64,000 nucleotides of DNA from Effrenium voratum (taxonomy: Eukaryota > Sar > Dinophyceae > Suessiales > Symbiodiniaceae): the NCBI GenBank assembly GCA_963377175.1, contig CAUJNA010002968.1:33501-97500 (forward strand), given 5' to 3'. Made by a program: the position numbers and the translations under genes. The notes beneath the pieces are model-generated. The model had not been told where the DNA came from. It worked only from the letters and a program-made list of their open reading frames with translations, and did not search any database. Shown here one piece after another: positions 49,749 to 61,554 of this stretch (its first letter is position 1; each line of letters opens with the position of its first letter).

Positions 49749-49813
49749 TCACAGCTCTGCAAGAACCACCACGGCCAAGGCTTGCGCGCGTGGCAGCGCT
49801 GCGGCCAGCGGGC
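49749..49813 (-). CDS. Possible gene B terminal exon
   Basis: Reads PLAAALPRAQALAVVVLAEL and TGA at 49751-49749, with G/C-ending codons. Two other frames are also open. Confidence 0.5.
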
Positions 49814-52704
49814 CTCGAGCGGCCAAGGGGGTGGAACCCCAAAACTCGTTCGAGCGCTTCCAATCCCAGGGTTCAAAAGCAACGGAAGGAATCTCAGGGG
49901 TCCCGTCGCGTGTTCACCCAAGAGAGCATGCAAAGAATGGGTTCCGTCCAGTTTTTGTGGCTGAAGTTTAGTGAGTTCCGCCTTCTCGTCCCTACCCCCG
50001 CCTTCTCGTCCCCACCCAAAAAAAGAAACACGGTTTGCCGTTTCGCTCCCTGTTGCCTACAGGAACCAAACAAAAAGGGGTCGTGGCTTTCTTCAATGGA
50101 AACCACCGGTAAATTAATAAGGTTGAAGCGGAGAAGAAATCCAGTGACCATTTTTGGGGGGGTTTCAACCCACAGGAACGAGGGCCTCAAAGGTCTGACG
50201 CGAGGGCGTCGGCGTCTCTCCAACTTGGCGCCGCACGGAGCTCGCCGGCCCTCTCCAAGACCGCGGCCACCGGCTCGTAGGTGGCCACGCTCGTGGGCCT
50301 GCCGGCGGACCGAACGGGGAAGGGGGGGGGGGGCAAACTTGAGAACAGGTCACCACCGAACGGGTGCCCGGAAAACGTCTTGAACCCAAAAGTATCAAGA
50401 AACAGAAAAAAAGGTGAGCTGAAAGAAGACAGACGACTAGAAAGCTGCAAAGAAACTACAGCAAGAAAAGGGTAGCGCAAAGCAACAGCAACAACAGAAA
50501 CAAAAACGGTAAACATACATACAACAAACCGGGACCACAAAGAGACACCCCCGGCGATGTGAAGGCGCTGGGAGAAGGCGGCGCAAAGCAAATGAGAAGA
50601 ACTTTGAAAGGTGGTGCATTGTAGACACTCTCATCTCTCTGTGGCTATCGCTCACACTGTTCTTGTAGATTCCACACTTCTTCTTCCACAGCTACCTCCG
50701 AGGCTATAGCCCCAACTGCGCTTCAATCACTCAGAGAAGGCGAGGCTCAGCAAAACTCAGACTCTCTACGCGTTCATGTTGCAAGCAAGCCAACAACATA
50801 TCCAACCCAATAAACGGCAAGTAGCAGTTCAGCCAAAGGACCCCCCTTGGCTTGCCCAATTGTTTCGCGAAATGGAGAGAATCAACTGAGCCACACTCTC
50901 GCCGTCTAGGCCGCTGGCGCACACGGCGCTGCCAGCAAAGACCTGGGCTGAAGGACCATCCCTCCTGCCTTGATGGGAGGGGGGGCTGGGTGTCCCCCAA
51001 AACCGTTCTAGTCAATGCAAGTCTTCTCCGCAAAGGAACATGGAAGCACATATGGAATTCCAGGGATCGCCCCCAACGAGGTTGCTGGCATGCTCGGCAA
51101 GCAGCTACTTGCTTCTGGCGCCTTGCTCCAAGCGAGTCAAAGCAAAGAGGGGCAGCGTATCGACGATTGCTGATCATTGATAGGTAATCTAAGAGAAATC
51201 CCCCGTTCAAACCACGGACCCTTGCAGGAAATGCGAGACGGGGTGGGGTTCAACCAGAAACCACATTTGGAAGGCGCCTCCTTGGACGCACTCAGAGGCA
51301 GCTTGCGCTTGTTCTTTTGAAGCCCAGGCAGAACAGGCATGTCACCTGAGTCACTGGCCTTTAGTGCATCCCGGCATGCTCAACCCAACGCATACTTTTT
51401 GCGATGTGCAGGCTTCGTGGGAACAAGCCTACGGCGTGACCAATCGGTTCAGCATGATCAAGCCTCATTCAGAGGCCTGGGCCTCCGGGCAGCGTCCGGC
51501 GCCATCGGTCGCCCAGCGCCCGCGCAACAGAGTTGTGGCTCAGCGTGTCCGGTTTCAGCGCCCTGTGCGACTGAAACATGCCCATCAGCCTGGCCAAGCC
51601 AGAACCTGCAACCGGCCCCAATTAGACACCTCACTGCCGGAAATCGTCACAAGCCTTTGAGGCGAGGCTGAAGACCCCCCCCCCAGCAGGTTCCAGCAAC
51701 AAAACGAGAAGTGAACTCCAGGGCTGGGGGGCCCCCTTCACCTTTGGGGGGACCACAAGGTAGGGATTCATTGGGGGGACCGTCTTGTGAACCCCTCCAC
51801 CTTGGTTAACACTCCAGCCATTCTTTCATCATTCTTTCGGCTCGCCCGCCTGGCGCGGGCGGCGCCCAGCAGCGCCAAGCCTTGGCGCCAGCGCCGGCCC
51901 TGCGCGCAGGCGCTGCAAAGGGCGGAGACCGTCACCGCCTCGGCTCGCATCGACTGAACTCGAGTCGAATGCGGCGAGTCGGAAAGCGGGGAGTTCCTGC
52001 AAAGGGATACCCCCGAAAACCACTGTAATGATCTCAGCTGGGATTCAAACGTTGGGATCCCAATGCAAATGATCGGGATCCAATAGTTTCAGGGATCGGC
52101 CCAAAGGCTTTCACCACGAAAACAGGGAGTGTCTGCAAACCACCGAATGCAAGCGATCCCTTTCAACTTGGGATAAACCCCTTCCTGCTTGTTGACCCGC
52201 CCATAGCACTAAATACAAGGGTCCACAAATGTAAGCATTAGCAGGTAGCTCTCAAGAAACTGGCAGGGTAGAAAGTTGGTCCCCAGTGAAGGGAAACCAA
52301 AGCAAACTGACCCGAACAACTTGGAGCAACCTGTAGCCGCTCCCTGCACACATGTCACGCAGCTAGAACCTCCGTTTAGCTGGCCACAAGGGAAACTAAA
52401 AGGACCCCCCCCCAAAACAAACATATACATCTAGATCTATAAATATATAGAAATATAGACACACATACATATTACGTATCTTGTGGTTTCCCATTGCCCG
52501 TTGGCTTCCTTGCCCAACAACCAAAAGTCCGCCCACCCAACAGCACCCCCATTCCCTGCAGACCGCGCCGCATCAGCGCCGCATCCGAGGCCCGCGGACA
52601 GCGCCGCGCGCCAGGCGCTGGACTTGGCGCAGGCGCTCAAGGCGCTGTTGCGGCAGATGGCCTTCGCGTTACGGCGACGGACCAACACCTCGCTCATCGC
52701 TTCC
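49749..52704 (-). CDS. PPR-like protein gene (gene B)
   Basis: Several minus-strand exons carry PPR-type helices: NSALSACAKSSAWRAAL (52.6 kb), AVTVSALCSACAQGRRWRQG (51.9 kb), KPDTLSHNSVARALGDRWRR (51.5 kb) and SVATYEPVAAVLERAGEL (50.3 kb). An exon at 50.9 kb (VFAGSAVCASGLDGESVAQL) is probably part of it. A possible last exon at 49.8 kb ends VVVLAEL and TGA. The repeats are more diverged than in genes A and E, and phases between exons were not all matched, so short exons are probably missing. By family it would be an organelle RNA-binding protein. Confidence 0.72.
50225..50299 (-). CDS. Gene B exon, PPR (3' end approximate)
   Basis: Reads PTSVATYEPVAAVLERAGEL then RAAP after a GCCGGCAG acceptor. 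Confidence 0.77.
50860..50942 (-). CDS. Probable gene B exon (3' end approximate)
   Basis: Reads VFAGSAVCASGLDGESVAQL then ILSIS after a TCAGCCCAG acceptor. Confidence 0.6.
51478..51589 (-). CDS. Gene B exon, PPR (3' end approximate)
   Basis: Reads LMGMFQSHRALKPDTLSHNS then VARALGDRWRRTL after a TTGGCCAG acceptor. Confidence 0.78.
51840..51953 (-). CDS. Gene B exon, PPR (3' end approximate)
   Basis: Reads MRAEAVTVSALCSACAQGRR then WRQGLALLGAARARR after an AGTTCAG acceptor. Confidence 0.8.
52564..52704 (-). CDS. Gene B exon, PPR
   Basis: 47 codons from an AG acceptor to a GT donor, including RNAKAICRNSALSACAKSSA then WRAALSAGL. Confidence 0.8.
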
Positions 52705-53117
52705 CTGGTGGCTTGGGAGTCATAAACAAGAAAACCAGTGTTGGATCGGTTTTGGGTTTGCAAAATGTCCAAACCGTAAATCCGGCAAGGGCTGATTTTT
52801 AAATGCTGACTGATCAATACACCAAGGCAGTCAGGGGTGCTCGTGGAAGAACGGCACCCAACCACCAAAAGGGAGACGTTACTCAGGTGAAGGGATTGCA
52901 AAAAATTCGGCAGAATGCTTGGCTTACCACGAACGGTCTTCGCAAAAACGTGCGCTGTCTGTTTCGAGGGTAAGGCGGTGCGCTGCTTGGGTTTCTTTAT
53001 GGGCAAGCAAGGGCAAACTACACATTTCATGGGTTCCTGGCAAACACGGGGATTAAGCAAATGGCTGGTTCCTCAAGAGGAACGGCAGCTTTCAACAGCA
53101 AGGCGTCTATCTCTCAT

Positions 53118-53211
53118 TGTCTCTCTCTCTCTCTCTACTTCTCCGTCTCTTTCTCTCTCACTCTCCCTCTCCCTCTCTTTCTCTCCCTCTCTCTCTCTCT
53201 CTCTTTCGCTC
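53118..53211. repeat. Imperfect (CT)n microsatellite
   Basis: CT-rich block with interruptions. Confidence 0.95.
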
Positions 53212-53248
53212 TCTCCGCTTCCTGAAGCTGATACACCTTTGGATGGAC

Positions 53249-53304
53249 CTTCTTGCTCAAGTTTCGGACGGGCCACGTCCGGCAGAATCTTGGCAACGAC
53301 CATC
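53249..53304 (-). CDS. Candidate exon
   Basis: Reads MVVAKILPDVARPKLEQE between a CTCGCAG acceptor and an AAG/GTCC donor. Possibly a 5' exon of gene B. Confidence 0.4.
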
Positions 53305-54036
53305 CTGCGAGCCACTCCATCAGCGTGCCCCAACGCGCAATTATATCCAAGGACATCCCCGTCGCAACCTGAGCAATTTGGTCACTAATTGGGCCAGTTG
53401 AGGGTGAGGTGCCAGCGCCCTCGCCCAAGGCATCGACATCATCGAAACATGAATTTGACGGTTCACCCCTCAGGGTGGGAGTGACAACCGGCTAGGGTCT
53501 CGCTGGGTCCAATCAAAGTCAGAACCGCAATGCTTCAAGTCTTGACAGTGCCAAAACCCTTGCCTGCTTCACCTTCATGCCCATCCTTCTGAACCCCGGA
53601 AAAAGACACATGCCTTGGCCATGGCACACCAGCTGGCGGCGCAGGAAAGGACTTGACACTGGCACTGCAAAGCAAAGCAACGCATTCATAGGAACTGAGC
53701 TATTTTGAATGTCAAACGAAACGTCCATCAGGCGAAACTTTGATCTCCAAGATCCAAACCTAACGCAAAGGCCGAGCCAACCACCGCCATAAAGTTTCAG
53801 CATTCAAGAGTTGCGGTTGCGGTTGGGGTCACGTGCTTCTGCCGCCCTCCAACCACAAAATGCAAATGAAAGGTCATGAAAATATGATTGGCCGCTGAAG
53901 GGCGCCCTGTTTTCATTTGAGCTAGTCAACTCTGCATTGGGCCACACAATTCAACAGTCCTCCTTGCCGGAGTGTGGGCAATCACCCGGGCAGCAACTAT
54001 ACAGTGTGGTATCTTCTCAGCGGCTTGAAGTGTCCT

Positions 54037-54783
54037 TCATTTGGACCTGGGAACTGATTGCACATTGCTCGACTGCTTCAGCACGTGGCTGCCATAAAGA
54101 GCAACCACGCCGGTTGCGCTACGTCTGGTCACGGCATCTCCTGCATGGTCGGAAACGACTCGCGCAACTTTGTTGTACCACGCTTGTCGCACCAACACTT
54201 GGCATAAGTCAGGATACTTCAGCAAGTGTCGGCAAGGTCTTTTCAGCTCTTGCATCCCCGCCTCATTTGGCGTGACATTCTCCTCGAAATATTCGCGACA
54301 GCGTGTGAGCATCACGCTCGACCTGTAAAGCAAAGCTGCTTCCCTTGCTACGGGCGGACTGTTCGCGTCCAGAAGCTGCTGCTCCACGGGCTTCTTGACA
54401 TCCGGAGTCTCTGCGCCCTAGGCGTTCTTCATGACCAAAAGTCTGACCAGAAGTTCAACATGACGGCGGCAAAACTGCTGAATGACCTTCATGTAAACCA
54501 ACACGGATGAAACTGTTCAAGAAATGTGCTGAGCGGTCATCTCCATCCTCGTCTCCGAGCACGCCGAGCTGTTTCAGCTGGTAAGCACCCCTCAAAGTGG
54601 AATCCAGTTCATCTTGAAGCCTTTGCTTCCCAATGCAAGAAAGTCATCCCCGTGGACCAAAACCTTATTGCTGCGGCCTGGCACGAACCTGCTTCGCGGT
54701 CTTGCCATATTGCGGGTGCATCTCAAAGGAAAGCGAATAGCTTCCAGTAAGGGCGTGGACGAAAAGAGTAGAGTCCGTGGCAA
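54037..54783 (-). mobile_element. Degenerate Ty1/copia retrotransposon fragment (RT and RNase H)
   Basis: At 54.66 kb the minus frame reads KVLVHGDDFLALG, the copia-type reverse transcriptase active-site region with two Asp. Downstream on the same strand, 54412-54037 is open and ends LKYPDLCQVLVRQAWYNKVA then VVSDHAGDAVTRRSATGVVA and LYGSHVLKQSSN, a copia RNase H with its TRRS-TGV signature. Between them the frame is broken by stops, and integrase and gag were not seen. It is therefore an old, inactive piece. Confidence 0.85.
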
Positions 54784-55420
54784 GTGTCATCTGCTAGAAC
54801 AGATTTAGCTGTCTGAAGAACAGCATTCAAGGCTGGTGGGTACCTGGCTGCGTGTTTGGCAACACCACTGACACTTCACCAACATCAGTGCCAGAAGCAG
54901 TCGGTTGGACCGGTCGTGCTCAGGTGGATGAGCTGCTCCCCAAATCCGGGTAAGTAGCTCCCCTTTCTTTCTTGGAGTGGCCATTGCGTAGATCTTGCCC
55001 TTGCGATGGAACCTGGAAAGGGTCAGGCGTACCCAGTTCGCCAGGCGGTTGGGTGACTGTTTGGCCATGCGCGGGCTACCTCCAAGCCTCGCGCTGGGCA
55101 AACCTTCTGCGGCCATGGGACTCACAAACATAAATTACAGAGGAGGCATGGTCCGAAACCTTGCAGAAAAGAGCGAGGTCTGGAGCTTGACTGGATGCGC
55201 TATCTGAGCTGAGTGACTGTCGTGAGGGCCGCGTCCGGGTCAGCGAGTTGATTGGGTCCTCCTCCAAACCACAGCCACCCAGCTGCATGGGTGAAGAGGC
55301 GACCTTGTCCTCCAGTTCCTTGACCCTTGGGCCGCCAGGGACCTCCACCATCAAGCCTGGCATCCATAGCCGCGTCCGTAGCCGAAAACGAGAAAAAGAA
55401 CCCTCCAGTCAGGCAAACCA

Positions 55421-55442
55421 CTTGAGCCAAGATGGCCAAGAA
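55421..55442 (-). other. Possible relict dinoflagellate spliced-leader sequence
   Basis: The minus strand here matches 18 of 22 positions of the known dinoflagellate spliced leader, including an unbroken TTGGCTCAAG end. A relict leader marks the 5' end of a reverse-transcribed mRNA put back into the genome. The DNA beyond it, towards lower coordinates, includes an open frame (55394-55200) and then the copia fragment. Confidence 0.55.
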
Positions 55443-55934
55443 AGCATCAAGCGAATCAAGACATGTCAGCCATACTTGGCCCCATGACATGAGAGTCCAA
55501 CATAATCGCATTCCTGGGCGATTGCTGGCTTCTTCCAGCTTTTTCCGCAACGCCTGGGAGACGGAAAGGCTAAGCGATCAAGGGCAGCCAGACATTGCCC
55601 TGTGGCAGCTAATGCGGCGAAGAACGTCGTAGGCGCTCTTAAGAAGGAAGCAGCATGGGTGAGGCTGAATTTTCCACAGGAATCCTGGTTTCTTGTCACC
55701 GGAGCAATGGACTCGCGGAGAACGCAGCTTGTGAGATCATCCATCGCCACTCACTATGCTCGGTCCTCCAAGTATCAATTGTTTTTTTGCAACTGCCCCA
55801 CTTGGAGAAGGAAAGGAGATGGCAAAGGACTGTTGCCGTTGAATTTAAAAAGAGATACCAGCTCATGTTGAGCACACCAAAGAGGATGCAGTACTGAGAT
55901 CTTGCTTCTCCTTCTTAGCCGGCTTCTTAGCCGG

Positions 55935-56150
55935 TTTGGCCTTAGGCCAGTCTCGGCGCGGATGGGGCTTTGCCCTTGGGCTTTTGCAGTTTGGGCTGCT
56001 GCTTAGGCTTCTCGGGCGTCTCGGGCTCTTTCTTCTGAAGCTCCTCTGCGGCCTTGCCGTAGAACTAGATGGATCGCTTGGGCACCTCTAGATCTTTATT
56101 GCTCGCCGCTAAGTCGAAATATGCTTGGCCGCTGCGGAGCGCCACCATGT
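55935..56150 (-). pseudogene. Lys/Pro-rich broken reading frame
   Basis: Reads NENMVALRSGQAYFDLAASN, then KDLEVPKRSI, a stop, then AEELQKKEPETPEKPKQQPK and more Lys/Pro-rich sequence to another stop. About 45 bp of its start recurs at 53875-53925 (NEN..SGQSYF). Unknown function; probably repeat-derived. Confidence 0.4.
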
Positions 56151-56169
56151 TTTCATTTGAGCCAAAACA

Positions 56170-57465
56170 CAATGTTATTCAATATTGCGCAACTACAAAA
56201 ACGGCAGCTTTCATAGAAGGGACAGAGCAAGGAAACATCCGCTTCCCACAGCACAGGCAGCAACAAGCGCCTTTTCCTCACGATCCTCCTTCGCAGTCGC
56301 TTGCGGCATCTCCGGCATTGCCGTGCTGTCAATTGATTCATGGAAACGCGCTCCAGGCCACTCCACGGAACAAGAGCATGGAGGCTGTCGCGAGGAAAGT
56401 TTGGCAAAGAGAGCCGTGAGCAGCACCTGAACGACTGTGTGGCGCGTGGCTTTTTCTAATGTTTATTCCTGGCTAAATCAAAGCCAAGTGGGGAGACATA
56501 GTACATGTAAGCCAAAACAGAAAACTGGGGCATTCTAGGGAGCTTTGCCGACCGCCACCAGCCTAGCCGCTGGAATCCAAATGATGCGATGTGTAGGCTA
56601 ACACTCCTCCCGCAAGCTTGGTGGCAGCCCTTTCCCTTCCCAAGCCCCGTTCCTACTGCGCATGCTGCTTCTTTGTGCAGCGCGCGCAGTCGTCACGGTT
56701 ATAGCGGCGCGCCTTCGCCCAAAACAATTCCCAAAGCGATGCCGAAATGAAACCCCTGGAATTGCAGCAGCCGCTGCGGCCCACCCGACTTGTCTTTTAG
56801 CATGAGATATCGCTTGCGCCCTGCTATCTCCGGCGTTGGCCGTCCATATCGTGGAACCCTTGCACAGTGCTGCTGCAAGATATCCGGTATGTTGACCAGA
56901 CAGCGCTGGGTGTGGACGTTGGGGCCATCAGCAAGGACAAGGTACTGTTCTGAGCCTAGCTGTAAGTGATCTTGGAAAGCTGATAGAAGCTTTGGGCAGG
57001 AGGGAAACGCTGCGGCTCAAACTCGGGATCAAATCAACGGTATGCGGTATGCCAAGGGTTTGGACCATACTGAAACCCGTGCCGCCTTGCTTTACGCTCA
57101 CTGCATCATGCGTCCCCAAACGAGGAAACATCAGACAGCTAAAAGCAATCTCTTCTCAAGCGTGCAGGAAAATCCTGATCACCCACAAAGTGCCGCGCGT
57201 ACGCCCGCAGTACTGCGTCTGCCGGCAGAGAGAACTACCAATGCAGCAAAGCCTAGAAACACATTCATGGTAGGAGGGGCCCGTGATGTTGCAACATCGT
57301 GCCGAGAAGTGGAAGTGTTTTCTCAATCCCCGAACCTCTTTGGGCGCAAAACGGCAGCAAGCTTCCTGACTTGGGAACTGGACTTCGGGGTTCTCAGCCC
57401 CGAATATCAGTCTCGACCCCATGCAAATCTTTGCGCCAGCTGCCTTACAAGTAGCCAACCTCGTT
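56170..57465. other. Repeat-flank DNA without a supported gene
   Basis: No exon-like frame with splice support was seen on either strand. Confidence 0.5.
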
Positions 57466-60400
57466 GCTTTAGGTCCTGCACCGAAGCTTGCCCCACATAA
57501 AAAGGACAGCTCTGTGCAGGACAAGGCGTCTCGCCAGAGCTGCAGGACAAGGCGCCCAATTCAAGAAGCGTGAGCGCACATGCGCAGCACTGCCCCCGAC
57601 AGCCGCAGCAGCCTCAAGCTGCAACTTGCGACAAAGTTCTGGGCAAAGCCAAACTGGCGGATGGCTCTGTGCTTTGCTCAAGTCAAGGCAACATCATGCC
57701 CGTGTTGACGCCATCTACGGCTACTCCGGGCAGTCAACCCAAACTCACTCCGGCCAGCCTGAAGCAAATGCCAGGCACGATTGCATGCTCGGCTCAAACC
57801 GACAAGCATCCGCGTCAACTACAACAGCGTGCTTTCCCGCGAATGACAATTGTCGACGGGACTCGTCCCCTGCATGTTGGTAGAAGTATGTGAGAGAGGT
57901 CTTTCATGTGAAGCCCACTGCCAGGCCAGGAATGCATCCCAGAATCAACAGCCTTGAAAGCGTAAGGGCTGAAAAGCTCTAGTTGAGCATGCGCTTGCCG
58001 CAAATGACCATATTCGGTGGGGGCTGGTCCCCGGCAATTTCGGCAAAAGTAAGTGAGAGGTGTTCGATGTGAAGCTGAATGCTAGACGGGCACTGCATAC
58101 TTGAATCAGATCCCAACACGCGCAGGCCTTGAAAGCGTAATTGAGGGCTGGAAAGTTGCAGCGCTGCCGTTCCTGCAAGGAAGGTGCGCAGCTCAAATGT
58201 GCATCATGGGCGCAGGCGAGCAGTACTGTGTCCAGCCGCAAAAGCAGTCTCAAGCCGCAACTTGCAACACAGCTCTGGGCGACGCAAAGCTGGCGGGTCC
58301 AATGTCGTGCCGTGCTGAAGTCAAGGCAACATGATGCTCGTCATGATGCTGTCTAATGCTACTCCTGGCAGGCAACAGCAAGTGCTAGACACGATTGCAT
58401 TGTTGAAGTGAATTTCGACACGCTCCAAGTGTTGTGCCTGCCACGACAGCAGTCCGAAGCTGAGGCTGGCCACGAAGCTCTGGGCAAAGCGAAGCTGTTG
58501 GGGTCCCACAGCCCCGTGCTCTGGTTGTAGGCGACGTCAGTCAGCAGAAAATGCACGTGGCCCATGTTGCTTCTTTGCTTTAGGTCCTACACCGAAGCTT
58601 GCCCCACATAAAAAGGACAGCTCTGTGCAGGACAAGGCGTCTCGCCACAGCTGCAGGACAAGGCGTCCAATTCAAGAAGCGCGAGCGCACATGCGCAGCA
58701 CTGCCCCCGACAGCCGCAGCAGCCTCAAGCTGCAACTTGCGACAAAGTTCTGGGCAAAGCCAAACTGGCGGATGGCTCTGTGCTTTGCTCAAGACAAGGC
58801 AACTTGATGCTATCCATGATGTCATCTAACACCCCTCCTGCACGCCCCAACACAGCCCCTTCCAAACAAGCTCTTCTGAGCTTTGCGTGAAGCGAGCCAC
58901 TCAAGCAAATACTTGCATCATTGAGTCGAATTTCAGCGTGCCAGCCATAAAAGCGCCGATGCGCTGAAAAGTAGCAGCGCTTCCGCTGCAAGTGCACGGA
59001 AGCTGTGCGCCTGAAAAGCTGTGAGGGCAGGCGGCCACTGTGTCTACCAGCTGCAGTCTGCCACACAGTTCTGGGCAAAGTGAAGCTGGTGGAGTCCATG
59101 TTCAAAGTCAAGTCCCAACCCTCCGGCTCCACAAGGGTCCCGGCGATTTCTGGCGAGGCTTAGGGTTGAACATTCGCGGTTGTCTTTTTGAAATATGTAT
59201 CATCCAATTCCCTTGCATTTGCTTAAGAATATATTTTACTCCCCCTGTCCCCTGTTGGTTTTAAAGGCATTCTATGACTACTGGATTGCTTTTTTAGAGG
59301 AGTCAAGGCAGCATCACGCCCCTTATGGTGCTACTCCTGGCAGGCAACAAAAAGGGAACAACAACCTCCTTCCTGCAAGCTGCTCCTGGCAGCCAACCCA
59401 ACTTGCTCCGGCCAGCCCCTGAGGCAAAGGCACGGTTCATCATTGAATTGAATTTCAGCGGATTCATTTCGAGGCAGAGGGTCGGCTCAAACCAACCAGC
59501 ATCCGCATCAACTGCAATAGCATGCTTCCTCACAAATGACAATTTTCGGCGGGACTCCCCTGCATTTTAGCAGAAGCAAGCAAGAGGAGTCTTTGATGTT
59601 ACGCGGCAATTGCGAGACATGCAAGGGGGGCGAGGGGCATGGCATCCCCAAATATGTGTCTTTCGGTGCGCCATCTTGCACCGAGCCTTTTGCGCCAACC
59701 TGCAGCGACTTGCAAGTTGCATGTAGTTGAGCATGCGTTCTACCGCGAATGACCATTTTCGGAGGAGACTGGTCTCCAGCAGTTTAGTCAGAAGTAAGTG
59801 GGAGGGCATAAGTAAGCGGGAGGTTTTGGATGTGAAGCTGAATGCTAGACAGGCACTGCATACCGTATCAAATCCCAGCACGTGCAAGCCTTGAAAGCGC
59901 AAGGGCTGAAAAGTTGCAGCGCTGCCGTTCCTCCAAGGAAGGTGTACGGCTCAAAAGGCGCGAGCGCAGGCGCAGGCCGGCGGCAGAGTGTCTGCCAACC
60001 ACAGCAGCAACCTCAGGCTACAACTTGTCACCCAATTGCTGGCAGAGCCAAGATGGTGGGATCCAACAGCCCCGTGCTTTGCTCAAGTCATGGCAGCATG
60101 ATGTCCCCATTGACGCCATCTACTGCCACTCTTGGCAGTCAACCCGAACCTACTGTCAAGCAGCGTTACATACAAGCGGTTCTTAATGCCTTCATGTTGC
60201 CGAACCTTTTGCTTCCTCAGGCCAGGCCAGGAGGGGCGCATCATATGTTAAATGCAACGTGCGGCAAAGTGTGCCAGAATTATAGTGTGCTTGGGCTGGG
60301 CACTGCGAGTTTGGAGTTGATGTGTTCAATCCCTTCAACTCTTTGGGTGCAAAACAGTACCAGGCTTCCGGAACTGGGCTTCGGGGTTCTGAATCCCGCA

Positions 60401-61445
60401 CATCAGTTGCTCAGCCTCAGCAATGCAAATGTTTAGCGCCAGTTGTCTTACCACGGACTTAGCGGGGAGGATAATGTCAAGTTATAGCTGATGTCAGCCC
60501 ATGCCACATGCAAGTGCCCCGTGCTGCTTCTTTGCTTTAGGTCCTACACCGAAGCTTGCCCCGCTTCAACAGGACAGCTCTGACAAAAGCTACACAAGCT
60601 CGGCATTCTGAGGTGCACGAGCGCTAGGCGAGCGGAAAGGCTTCAAAAGACTTAGCGTCAAACCTTCGTAGTCGGAGCTTCCTAAGGCACGCGGCCAGGT
60701 CGGTTCATTCCAACGCCACTTGCTGGCAAGGTCATTGCAAATTACTGCCATCCGAGCGGTACCTGCTCGCTCTCAATTCAAGCTGCAGATGGCGTTCTCA
60801 CGAAAGCCTAGCCAAAGTGCAACCTCTTGTGAGCTACCTGGATGCGAAGCCAGCCACGGAAGCAAACGCTGGAGCACAGTGGAGTTTCAACGCACGCCGG
60901 CCTTGAAAGTGCAAGAGCAGTGATGCAACTTCACCAAGGTGCCACCTATGCCCGCCAACAGCCGTCTGAAGCTGAAGCCTTGCCGCGGCGTTCTGGGCAA
61001 GGCCAGGCTGGTTGGGCCCTGGCTCCGGTCAAAGCCACATGATGGCATCGATCAAACATAAATAACATGCCTTTAGCGACAGTTCAAACACGCGATTGCG
61101 TGCGTTAAACCATTGCCCGAAGCTGCACGGCCCCTCATAGGTGCTACAAGCATCGCTCGATCCTGAAGGTCAGTACGCTTCTCCAAACCAGCTCTGCACC
61201 TCAAACCCGCTGATGCGTTGTGGGCTGAAAAGGGCCTCAAAGTCACAAGATGCGGCTGCCAAAGGGGGCCTTTTCAGGATTCGACCCCCCTTGGGAACTT
61301 ACGGATCAACCTCGTGCGAGCAACCTTGGCTCAGTCAAAGCAATCTACAGCTGGCACCTCACGCCGAGAGCCAGCGCCGTGTCCGCCAACCGCAGCAATC
61401 TGAAACCGAAGCTTGCCACGAAGTCCGAAGGCAACACGTGCTGAG
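57466..61445. repeat. Array of diverged 0.4-1.1 kb modules
   Basis: Best copies are 57466-57690 and 58577-58802 (over 95% alike by eye over 225 bp); a partial copy is at 60534-60587. A shorter module (AGTTCTGGGCAAAGCCAAAC type, preceded by a CAGCCTCAAGCTGCAACTT type segment) recurs near 57640, 58280, 58475, 59065, 60040, 60985 and 61410. Another (CTACTCCTGGCAGTCAACC type) recurs near 57720, 58365, 59330 and 60125. A third (CGAATGACCATTTTCGG type) recurs near 57840, 58000, 59530 and 59745. Their order is largely kept. Confidence 0.9.
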
Positions 61446-61554
61446 ATGAGCCTCAGCCTTAACAGCTGCTTTATGCAGGAAGCCTGGCTGAAACATGCCT
61501 CTGCCGAGACAAGAGGACCTATACTGTCATTGCCCCGGTTGAATTGGCACCTTA

